Source: Chloroflexota bacterium
GTDB taxonomy: Bacteria; Chloroflexota; Limnocylindria; Limnocylindrales; CSP1-4
DNA length: 6,903 nucleotides
Reading direction: 5' to 3'
Assembly (NCBI GenBank): GCA_021814735.1
Contig: JAKAHX010000082.1
Span: 1 to 6,903 of the forward strand
Shown here: in pieces, positions 1 through 5,351 of the stretch
Layout of the letters: each line of letters starts with the position of its first letter
Position numbering within the stretch: the stretch's first letter is position 1
Made by a program: the position numbers and the translations under genes
Notes under the pieces: generated by a model
Databases searched by the model: none
Seen by the model: the letters and a program-made list of their open reading frames with translations, nothing else
Told to the model about the DNA's origin: nothing

Positions 1-1
1 T

Positions 2-10
2 GGGAGGAGG
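2..10 (+). promoter_or_regulatory. Shine-Dalgarno of the first gene
   Basis: The purine run GGGAGGAGG lies six bases before the GTG at 17. It selects that GTG over the out-of-frame ATG at 12, which opens only a very short reading frame. Nothing else can be said of the first 16 bases; any promoter or preceding gene lies outside the window. Confidence 0.75.
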
Positions 11-16
11 TATGCA

Positions 17-835
17 GTGGCGGACGAGCGCGAGCCGTGGGCGCTGATCCTGGGCGCCAGCAGCGGGTTCGGTGAGGCGGCCGCCCTGGCCCTGGCCGCC
101 GACGGGTACCACGTCGCCGGCGTGCACCTCGATCGTCGGGCCGGCATGGCGCACGTGGAGGAGATCCGGTCGCGCATCGCCGCGCTGGGCCGCGAGGCCA
201 TCTTCTTCAACGTCAACGCTGCCGACGATGGGCAGCGCGCACACGTGGTCGAGTCGCTGCGCGAGCGGTTCGCCCGGTCGGACGAGGCGGGCCACCACGC
301 CTACGTTCGCGTCCTGCTCCATTCGCTGGCCTTCGGAACGCTCAAGCCGTTCCTGGCCGCGGAGCCGGGTGACGCGATCACCCGCAAGAACATGGAGATG
401 ACGCTCGACGTCATGGCGAACAGCCTGGTCTACTGGACCCAGGACCTGGTGCGCGCCGGTCTCATCGAGGCGGGCTCGCACATTTATGCGATGACGAGCG
501 AGGGATCGTCGCGGGTCGTCGGCAGCTACGGCGCGGTGAGCGCGGCCAAGTCGGCACTGGAGTCGCACTGTCGCCAGCTGGCGATGGAACTGGCCCGCCG
601 GGGGATCGGTGCCACCTGCAACGCCATCCGGGCCGGTGTGACCGTCACGCACGCGCTCATGCAGATCCCCGAACGCGACGAGTTGATGGACGTGGCCCGT
701 CGCCGCAATCCCAGCGGGCGGCTCACCACCACGGAGGACGTCGCACGGGCCATCGTGACGCTCTCGCGGGAGGGCACCGAGTGGATGACCGGGAACATCC
801 TGGGCATCGACGGCGGGGAGTTCATCACCGGATGA
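17..835 (+). CDS. SDR oxidoreductase, divergent enoyl-ACP reductase-like (FabL/FabI type)
   Basis: This is an intact 272-residue short-chain dehydrogenase with a Rossmann fold. The dinucleotide-binding motif GASSGFG is at residues 13-19, and the C-terminal IDGGEF motif is near 264-269. The catalytic pair is Tyr171 and Lys178, six residues apart. That spacing marks enoyl-ACP reductases (FabI, FabL), whereas classical SDRs have three. HSLAFG at 102-107 resembles the FabI HSIAF motif. The segment from about 158 to 235, including the IPERDEL and NPSGRL stretches, resembles Bacillus FabL from memory. The family reduces the trans-2 double bond of acyl-ACP with NAD(P)H in the last step of fatty acid elongation. 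Here that reaction is inferred; a related reductase of another enoyl or keto substrate is possible. The GTG start is chosen because of the strong Shine-Dalgarno just before it. The stop overlaps the start of the kinase gene (ATGA), which implies co-translation. Confidence 0.85.
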   Translation: MADEREPWALILGASSGFGEAAALALAADGYHVAGVHLDRRAGMAHVEEIRSRIAALGREAIFFNVNAADDGQRAHVVESLRERFARSDEAGHHAYVRVLLHSLAFGTLKPFLAAEPGDAITRKNMEMTLDVMANSLVYWTQDLVRAGLIEAGSHIYAMTSEGSSRVVGSYGAVSAAKSALESHCRQLAMELARRGIGATCNAIRAGVTVTHALMQIPERDELMDVARRRNPSGRLTTTEDVARAIVTLSREGTEWMTGNILGIDGGEFITG

Positions 836-1791
836 CGGCCGACGCGCCCGCGAGGGCGCCGGCGGGCGTCGTGGTCCTCGGCGCCATCAACGTGGACATG
901 GTCGTGAGCGGTGCGCGCCTGCCCGTGCCCGGGGAGACCGTGGTGGGCGGCACCTTCGCGATGCACCACGGGGGCAAGGGCGGCAACCAGGCCGTGGCGG
1001 CCGCGCGCGCCCTGCGCGGCGGACCGTGCGAGGGCTCCGTGGCGATGGTCGGTGCCGTTGGCGACGACCTGTTCGGGCGCGAGGAGGTCGCGGCCCTGGT
1101 CGGCGAGGGGATCGACTGCTCGGCGGTCCTGGTGCGGCCGGGGGTCGCCACCGGTGTAGCCCTGGTCGCCGTCGACCCGGCGGGCGAGAACCAGATCTCG
1201 GTCGCGCCGGGGGCGAACGCCACGCTGACCCCGACGGACGTGGAGCGCGCCGTGGCCGGGCTGCTGGGCCCCGGGTCGGTCCTGCTGGCCAGCCTCGAGG
1301 TCCCCATCGACGCGGTCCTGGCGGCCGCGTTCATCGCGAAGACGGCCGGGGCGAGCTTCGTGCTCAACCCCGCTCCGGCACGCGACGTGCCGCCGGCGCT
1401 GCTGCGCCTGGCCACTCACGTGACCCCCAACCAGGTCGAGCTGGACGCGCTGGTGCCCGGCTTCGAGGGAGATCCGGCGGGAGCCGCCCACCGTCTCGCC
1501 GCCGGCGATCACGAGCTGCGCATCGCCGTGACGCTGGGCGCCCACGGCGTCATGGCGCTCGGCCCCGACGTGGAACAGGTCTTTCGGGCGCTGGACGTGG
1601 ATCCCGTGGACACCGTGGGTGCCGGGGATGCGTTCAACGGGGCGTTCGGGGCGGCGCTCGCCGAGGGTCGCCCGTTCGTCGAGGCGGTCCGACGGGGGCG
1701 CACGGCGGGCGGACTCGCCACCCTGCGGCCCGGCGCGCGCGAGGGCATGCCCACGCGCGACGAGATCGATCGCGCCCGGGAGCCGCGCTGA
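832..1791 (+). CDS. rbsK: ribokinase (PfkB family carbohydrate kinase)
   Basis: A 319-residue sugar kinase that would phosphorylate ribose at O5 with ATP in the cytoplasm, feeding the pentose phosphate pathway. Motifs in order: GAINVD (17-22), with the sugar-contacting Asp22; the glycine-rich HGGKGGNQ (46-53), where ribokinases have GGKGANQ; LEVP around Glu156; NPAPAR (179-184); TPNQVELD (198-205), matching the ribokinase TPNETE; TLGAHG (234-239); and the PfkB signature DTVGAGDAFNG (260-270) with catalytic base Asp266. Length and motif order match E. coli RbsK throughout, so ribose is the likeliest substrate; a nucleoside or another pentose cannot be excluded. No ribose transporter or RbsD is in the window. 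The ATG at 832 is preferred over an upstream in-frame start at 781 because it forms an ATGA overlap, has GGGGAG 11 bases upstream, and is followed directly by the conserved N-terminal strand. The stop shares one base with the next start. Confidence 0.9.
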   Translation: MTADAPARAPAGVVVLGAINVDMVVSGARLPVPGETVVGGTFAMHHGGKGGNQAVAAARALRGGPCEGSVAMVGAVGDDLFGREEVAALVGEGIDCSAVLVRPGVATGVALVAVDPAGENQISVAPGANATLTPTDVERAVAGLLGPGSVLLASLEVPIDAVLAAAFIAKTAGASFVLNPAPARDVPPALLRLATHVTPNQVELDALVPGFEGDPAGAAHRLAAGDHELRIAVTLGAHGVMALGPDVEQVFRALDVDPVDTVGAGDAFNGAFGAALAEGRPFVEAVRRGRTAGGLATLRPGAREGMPTRDEIDRAREPR

Positions 1792-2963
1792 TGGCCGGCG
1801 TGGAAGCGACCCGTGGCGCCACCCCGGCACCCCGCCTGGGGACCATGCCGGACTTCGCCCTGGAGCGCTTCTTCGACCGCTTCGAGTTCGACCTGCCGTT
1901 CCAGATGGGCTCCTCGGATCCCGAGACACTGGCCCTGGACGAACTGCTGGCGCTGGCCGACGACGAGCAGCGTGAGCGGTGGGGGCGGCTCCGGCTGGGC
2001 TATCGGACCGCCGCCGGCGACCCGGACCTGCGGGCCGCCATCGCCGCCCTGTACGCCGGTCGCGCAGCGGACGACGTGCTGGTCACGGTGGGAGCCGCGG
2101 AGGCGCTGTTCCTGGCCTTCGCCGCGACGATCGTTCCCGGGGACCGCGTGGTCGCCCTGACGCCCGCATACCAGTCGCTCCACGAGGGACCCCGCGCGAT
2201 GGGCGCCGACCTCGTGCTCGTCCCGGTGGAGGAGCGGGGCGACGGGTGGCGGTTCCCCTTCGAGCGGCTGATGGACGCGCTTCGCCCGGGCGTGGCCGTT
2301 CTCGTGCTCAACGTGCCGCACAACCCGACCGGGGTCGTGGCCACCCCGGACCAGTTGACCTCGATCCTGGCGCGCTGCGAGGAGCTCGGTATCCGGGTGA
2401 TCGGCGACGAGGTCTACCGGGGGCTGGAGTGGGAAGGGGAGACGGCGCCATCGGTGACCGAGGGGTCCGGGAGGGCCGTGGCCGTGGGCGTCACCTCCAA
2501 GGTGTACGGCCTGGCGGGACTGCGCATCGGGTGGCTCGTCACCGGCGACCGCGCCCTGCGCCGGCACGCGATGGCGATCAAGGACTACACGACGCTGTGT
2601 GCGGCCGGCCCGTCGGAGGTGCTGGCGACCATCGCGCTGCGGGCCGAGCGCACGCTCCGGGAGCGGACGCGGCGCCTCTGCACCGAGAACCAGGCCCGGC
2701 TCCAGGCGTTCGTCGAGTCGCACCCGGGGATCCTGGCCTGGCAGCGCCCCGCCGGCACGACCGTCTCCGTCGCGCGCATCGCCCCCGGGACGCTCGCGGC
2801 GCACGGCGGGGATCCCGAGGCCGTCCTGGCGTACTGGCGGGACCGGGCCGGCGTGGTGGTCGCGCCGGGGCCCGCCTTCGGCTGCGCGCCGGACCGGTTC
2901 CGTCTCGGGTTCGGACGCGCCGATCTGCCCCGCGCGCTGGAGGCACTGGCCGCCCTCGGGTGA
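1791..2963 (+). CDS. class I/II aminotransferase, PLP-dependent (fold type I)
   Basis: A 390-residue PLP enzyme of the aspartate aminotransferase superfamily. Visible motifs are GYRTAAGDPDLR (70-81), typical of the substrate-pocket region; NVPHNPTG (174-181) with the PLP-contacting Asn178; GDEVY (205-209) with Asp206, which pairs with the pyridine nitrogen, and Tyr209; TSKVYGLAGLRIGW (235-248) with Schiff-base Lys237 and phosphate-binding Arg245; and FRLGFG (370-375) with Arg371, the expected substrate carboxylate ligand. All key residues are present, so the enzyme should be active on an amino acid and a 2-oxo acid. The exact substrate cannot be read from the sequence, and a lyase or cyclase of the same fold (for example capreomycidine-synthase-like) is a minor alternative. 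The start at 1791 gives a TGATG overlap with the kinase and has GGGAG eight bases upstream. An in-frame ATG at 1845 would remove an 18-residue low-complexity leader. Confidence 0.88.
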   Translation: MAGVEATRGATPAPRLGTMPDFALERFFDRFEFDLPFQMGSSDPETLALDELLALADDEQRERWGRLRLGYRTAAGDPDLRAAIAALYAGRAADDVLVTVGAAEALFLAFAATIVPGDRVVALTPAYQSLHEGPRAMGADLVLVPVEERGDGWRFPFERLMDALRPGVAVLVLNVPHNPTGVVATPDQLTSILARCEELGIRVIGDEVYRGLEWEGETAPSVTEGSGRAVAVGVTSKVYGLAGLRIGWLVTGDRALRRHAMAIKDYTTLCAAGPSEVLATIALRAERTLRERTRRLCTENQARLQAFVESHPGILAWQRPAGTTVSVARIAPGTLAAHGGDPEAVLAYWRDRAGVVVAPGPAFGCAPDRFRLGFGRADLPRALEALAALG

Positions 2964-3047
2964 GGCGCGTGGGCCGACGCCGGTGCCGCTCCCCGTTCGG
3001 GTAGCTGGCCGGGCCGCCCGACACCCCTGCGGATAGGGCAAACGGCG

Positions 3048-3059
3048 GTGCCGCGGCAC
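3048..3059. promoter_or_regulatory. perfect 12-bp palindrome upstream of the kinase promoter
   Basis: GTGCCGCGGCAC reads the same on both strands. It ends eight bases before the candidate -10 box, so it lies across the -10/-35 spacer, a usual place for a repressor or autoregulator site. GC-rich palindromes of this length also arise by chance in such DNA, so a regulatory role is only inferred. Confidence 0.35.
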
Positions 3060-3067
3060 GAACGGGG

Positions 3068-3073
3068 TACCCT
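3068..3073 (+). promoter_or_regulatory. candidate -10 box for a leaderless transcript of the kinase gene
   Basis: TACCCT fits TANNNT and is the only such hexamer in the 117-bp gap on this strand. Seven bases separate it from the ATG at 3081, so transcription would begin at or next to the start codon, as in the leaderless genes common in Actinobacteria and Deinococcus. No good Shine-Dalgarno precedes that ATG, which agrees. I see no clear -35 box. The hexamer overlaps the 8-bp palindrome GGGTACCC (3065-3072). Confidence 0.5.
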
Positions 3074-3080
3074 GTTGCCG

Positions 3081-4388
3081 ATGCGGTTCCCGCGACGCTG
3101 GCTTGCTGTCCTCGTGCCGATCCTGGTTGTCGGTGTGATCGAGGTGGCCAGCGACAGCATCCTCGACCCTCACCTGCCGTTCCCCCGGGACACGATCCTG
3201 GTGATGACGGTCGTGTCCGTCCTGGCGATCGGCTACGGCCGGTACGCGTTCCACATGATCGACCAGCTTGCCGGCACGCTGCGGCAGCGCAACCGGGAGC
3301 TGGAGGAGCGGCACGCCGCGGTGGCCGCGCTCCACCGCGTCAGCGTCGCCATGACGGCGCTCGTGGACATCGACGAGGTGCTGCGTGCCGTCGTCGACAA
3401 CGCCCGTCGTCTCCTCGGGGCCGACGTGGCGGTGCTCGCCCTGGCCTCGCCGGGAGGGGAACTGCGGCTCGCCGCATCCAGCGGGCCAGCCGAGGCGGTG
3501 GACGCGGTGGCCGGACAGCCGGGCGAGGACTTCCGCCCGTTCATCCGGCCCCAGTACCTCGTCTCCAACATGGCGGCGCCCCTGCGTCTGGGCGAGCGGA
3601 CGATCGGGACGCTGGCGGTCGGCTCCCGGTCGACGCGGGCGTACGGCGTGGACGACGTGGAGATGCTCTCGTCCCTGGCCAACCAGGCGGCCATCGCCCT
3701 CGAGAACGACCGGCTGCAGCGCGAGCTCCGCGAGATGGCCGTCCGCGGTGAGCGCGAGCGGATCGCCCGCGAGATGCACGATGGCCTGGCGCAGGTCCTG
3801 GGATACGTCAACACCAAGTCGCAGGCCGTGGAGGAACTCCTTGCCACGGGTCGCGTCGACGCCGCCCGATCACAGCTCGCGCAGTTGTCGGTGGCAGCGC
3901 GATCGGTCTATGTCGACGTGCGCGAGGCGATCCTGGGTCTCTCCAGCCCGATCCCGCCCGAGCGGGGCCTCGCGGGGGCACTCGAGGAATACGCCGAGCG
4001 CTTCTCCGAGGCGTCGAAGCTGGTCACTCGCGTCGAGGCGTCACCATCCGCGCGGCAGCTGGTGCTGGCCCCGGACGTCCAGGCGCAGGTGTTCAGGATC
4101 GTGCAGGAGGCGCTCACCAACGTGCGCAAGCATGCGGCCGCCCAGCGCGTCCGCATCGGGCTCGGCGTGCAGGATGGATCGCTGGTGGTGGAAGTGGAGG
4201 ACGACGGGCGGGGCATGGTCACGGCCGACGGGCCGGCGGGCGACTGGCCCCACTACGGGATGCGGACGATGCGCGAACGGGCGTCGGTGATCGACGCGAA
4301 GCTGGTCTTCGAGGCGGTACCCGGGCAGGGCACGCGGGTCGTGCTCCGCGTGCCGCTGGCCGGGACGACCGGGAGGAGGGTGGCCTGA
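3081..4388 (+). CDS. GAF-domain sensor histidine kinase (HisKA_3 / NarL-partner type)
   Basis: A 435-residue membrane-anchored sensor kinase. A basic N-terminus (MRFPRRW) leads into helix 1 (about 8-24), a loop of roughly 12 residues, and helix 2 (about 37-55). A charged helical linker (59-82) follows, then a GAF domain (about 84-210), where the signal is probably sensed or relayed in the cytoplasm. The dimerisation domain carries EMHDG with phospho-acceptor His233. The HATPase_c domain has an N-box around Asn347, DDGRGM (374-379), and the GMRTMRERA block (393-401) typical of NarX, DegS and DesK relatives. All residues needed for autophosphorylation appear present. With only a very short external loop it cannot bind ligand through a periplasmic domain. 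The ATG at 3081 is preferred over an in-frame GTG at 3048: it matches the leaderless promoter spacing and places the basic residues directly before helix 1. The stop overlaps the start of the response regulator (TGATG). The stimulus is unknown. Confidence 0.9.
   Translation: MRFPRRWLAVLVPILVVGVIEVASDSILDPHLPFPRDTILVMTVVSVLAIGYGRYAFHMIDQLAGTLRQRNRELEERHAAVAALHRVSVAMTALVDIDEVLRAVVDNARRLLGADVAVLALASPGGELRLAASSGPAEAVDAVAGQPGEDFRPFIRPQYLVSNMAAPLRLGERTIGTLAVGSRSTRAYGVDDVEMLSSLANQAAIALENDRLQRELREMAVRGERERIAREMHDGLAQVLGYVNTKSQAVEELLATGRVDAARSQLAQLSVAARSVYVDVREAILGLSSPIPPERGLAGALEEYAERFSEASKLVTRVEASPSARQLVLAPDVQAQVFRIVQEALTNVRKHAAAQRVRIGLGVQDGSLVVEVEDDGRGMVTADGPAGDWPHYGMRTMRERASVIDAKLVFEAVPGQGTRVVLRVPLAGTTGRRVA
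4371..4380 (+). promoter_or_regulatory. strong Shine-Dalgarno of the response regulator
   Basis: GGGAGGAGGG lies inside the end of the kinase gene, seven bases before the ATG at 4388. It fixes that start and should give efficient translation of the regulator, in contrast to the kinase, which has no clear ribosome binding site. Confidence 0.75.
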
Positions 4389-5029
4389 TGCGGGTGCTGC
4401 TGGCGGACGATCACACGCTGTTCCGCGACGGGGTGGGATCCCTGATCGCGGCGTGGGGGCACGAGGTGATTGGCCAGGCCTCGAACGGCGAGGATGCCGT
4501 TGCGCTCGCCGATCGGCTGCATCCGGACCTGGTCCTGATGGACGTCCGCATGCCCGGCCTCTCCGGACTGGCGGCCACCCAGCGGATCAAGAGCGAGCAC
4601 CCCGAGATCGCGATCGTGATGCTCACCGTCAGCGAGGACGAGGAGGACCTCTTCACCGCGATCAAGGCTGGAGCCCAGGGGTACCTGCTGAAGAACCTGG
4701 AGAGCTCGCAGCTCCGCTCCATGCTGGAGGCGGTGGGGCGCGGGGAGGCGGCGATCACGCCGGCCACCGCGGCCAGGATCATCGACGAGTTCCTGCGCCC
4801 GGATCGACCGCACCTGCCCGCGGACCCGGATCGCCTCACCGACCGGGAGATCGAGGTGCTCCGCCTGGTCACGCAGGGGCTGCGCAACAAGGAGATCGCG
4901 TCCCGGCTGGGGATCAGCGAGAACACGGCCAAGTTCCACCTGAAGAACATCCTGGAGAAGCTGCACGCGCAGAGCCGCACGGAGCTGGCGGCCCGTGCCG
5001 TGCGCGAGGGGCTCGTCCCCGGCGACTGA
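4388..5029 (+). CDS. response regulator, NarL/FixJ family (REC plus LuxR-type HTH)
   Basis: A 213-residue DNA-binding response regulator. The receiver domain (1-118) has acidic Asp7 and Asp8, phospho-acceptor Asp52 in LVLMDVRMPG, switch Thr80, and Lys102 in the LLKN motif, so all the signalling residues are in place. A linker of about 28 residues leads to the LuxR-type helix-turn-helix (about 147-207). This contains LTDREIEVLRLVTQGLRNKE and a recognition helix around ENTAKFHLKNIL. The kinase encoded immediately upstream, with overlapping stop and start codons, is its obvious phosphodonor. Phosphorylation should promote dimerisation and binding to inverted-repeat sites. Target genes are unknown; its own operon promoter, with the palindrome at 3048-3059, is a candidate for autoregulation. 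A GC-rich hairpin follows eight bases after the stop, so the transcript probably ends there. Confidence 0.94.
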   Translation: MRVLLADDHTLFRDGVGSLIAAWGHEVIGQASNGEDAVALADRLHPDLVLMDVRMPGLSGLAATQRIKSEHPEIAIVMLTVSEDEEDLFTAIKAGAQGYLLKNLESSQLRSMLEAVGRGEAAITPATAARIIDEFLRPDRPHLPADPDRLTDREIEVLRLVTQGLRNKEIASRLGISENTAKFHLKNILEKLHAQSRTELAARAVREGLVPGD

Positions 5030-5036
5030 TCGCACC

Positions 5037-5072
5037 CCGACGGCCGTGCGCCGGGAGACGCCCGGCCGTCGG
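5037..5072 (+). terminator. GC-rich hairpin after the response regulator, terminator-like without a U-tract
   Basis: CCGACGGCCG (5037-5046) pairs perfectly with CGGCCGTCGG (5063-5072). After one mismatch, GCG (5048-5050) can pair with CGC (5059-5061), leaving an eight-base loop. The hairpin begins eight bases after the stop codon. No T-run follows, so it is not a classical intrinsic terminator. It could act as a U-less terminator or as a 3'-end stabiliser behind Rho-dependent termination. Confidence 0.55.
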
Positions 5073-5097
5073 CCGCGTGCGTCTGGTCGTCCGCCGC

Positions 5098-5175
5098 GCC
5101 CCGTCGGGCGTTCCCCGCCCCGTCGGCCGTGCGCCCCGCCCCGTCGGCCGTGCGCCGCGCTCCCTCGGGCCGTCG
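5098..5175. repeat. short degenerate tandem repeat, 21-bp period
   Basis: Two adjacent 21-bp units (5113-5133 and 5134-5154) are identical and share the core GCCCCGTCGGCCGTGCG. A weaker copy of the core starts at 5098, 19 bases before the next, and a decayed one (GCTCCCTCGG) at 5159. Related GGCCGTGCG and GGCCGTCGG strings occur further upstream, including in the hairpin, so the array may have grown by slippage from that sequence. I see no known function. Confidence 0.65.
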
Positions 5176-5296
5176 CCGCACCGGCCTGGGAGTCCGAACG
5201 GCGCATCGAAGTCCCAGCCGAGGGATGAACGGCCCGGGCCATCCGGCACGTGCCCCTCCCCTGTCGAGATCCTCCCCGCCTCTCCCGTCGCGTGTG

Positions 5297-5308
5297 GGCG
5301 TCGACGCC
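5297..5308. promoter_or_regulatory. perfect 12-bp palindrome upstream of the iron-sulfur flavoprotein gene
   Basis: GGCGTCGACGCC is self-complementary and ends 43 bases before the ATG at 5352. It could be an operator for the downstream gene, or simply chance in GC-rich DNA. No promoter hexamers are recognisable around it. Confidence 0.25.
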
Positions 5309-5324
5309 GCCCCTCGGCATCCTT

Positions 5325-5336
5325 CGGTCACGACCG
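5325..5336. promoter_or_regulatory. small inverted repeat just before the Shine-Dalgarno
   Basis: CGGTC and GACCG are separated by two bases and end five bases before the GGAGG at 5342. The two-base spacer is too tight for an RNA hairpin with all five pairs, so a protein-binding half-site pair is the more likely role, if it has any. Confidence 0.2.
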
Positions 5337-5341
5337 GCACC

Positions 5342-5346
5342 GGAGG
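5342..5346 (+). promoter_or_regulatory. Shine-Dalgarno of the ferredoxin-GltD fusion gene
   Basis: GGAGG lies five bases before the ATG at 5352 and sets the start of this gene, whose first ferredoxin cysteine follows only eleven residues later. Confidence 0.75.
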
Positions 5347-5351
5347 TTTGC

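Larger units (their letters stand above)
5030..5351. other. 322-bp non-coding gap, structured and without TA dinucleotides
   Basis: No convincing gene lies here. Reading frames that cross it are arginine- and proline-rich translations of GC-rich DNA. It holds, in order, a terminator-like hairpin, a degenerate 21-bp tandem repeat, an unremarkable stretch (about 5176-5296), a 12-bp palindrome, a small inverted repeat and a Shine-Dalgarno. On reading it through I find no TA dinucleotide, hence no TATAAT- or TANNNT-like -10 box for the downstream gene. Confidence 0.7.

Noticed and set aside
781..831. Earlier start for the ribokinase
   Set aside because: It would add 17 charged residues before the conserved N-terminus and overlap the reductase by 55 bases. 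The ATGA junction at 832 fits better.
1026..1790. Upstream in-frame extension of the aminotransferase
   Set aside because: The frame stays open far upstream but encodes Arg/Gly-rich nonsense over the ribokinase gene. The TGATG overlap and Shine-Dalgarno place the start at 1791.
526..1929. Long open frame on the minus strand opposite the reductase and ribokinase genes
   Set aside because: Its translation is rich in Arg, Gly, Pro and His and shows no family motif; the plus strand carries well-conserved enzymes over the same bases. Long antisense frames are normal at this GC content.
2992..3001. Possible terminator (CCC-GTTC-GGG) after the aminotransferase
   Set aside because: The stem has only three or four pairs and no T-run follows; too weak to call.
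3048..3080. GTG start for the histidine kinase at 3048
   Set aside because: It would include the candidate -10 box and the palindrome in the coding region and has no strong ribosome binding site. It cannot be excluded without start mapping.
1509..3779. Very long (756-codon) open frame on the minus strand
   Set aside because: It crosses three unrelated plus-strand genes and an intergenic gap, is low in complexity and matches no domain. It is explained by the rarity of stop codons in GC-rich DNA.
5098..5175. CRISPR-like array
   Set aside because: The units are directly adjacent with no spacers, and only two are identical. It is a simple tandem repeat.
4995..5228. Small plus-strand open frame across the tandem repeat
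   Set aside because: The product is an Arg/Pro-rich periodic sequence created by the 21-bp repeat, without a ribosome binding site, and it overlaps the end of the regulator gene.
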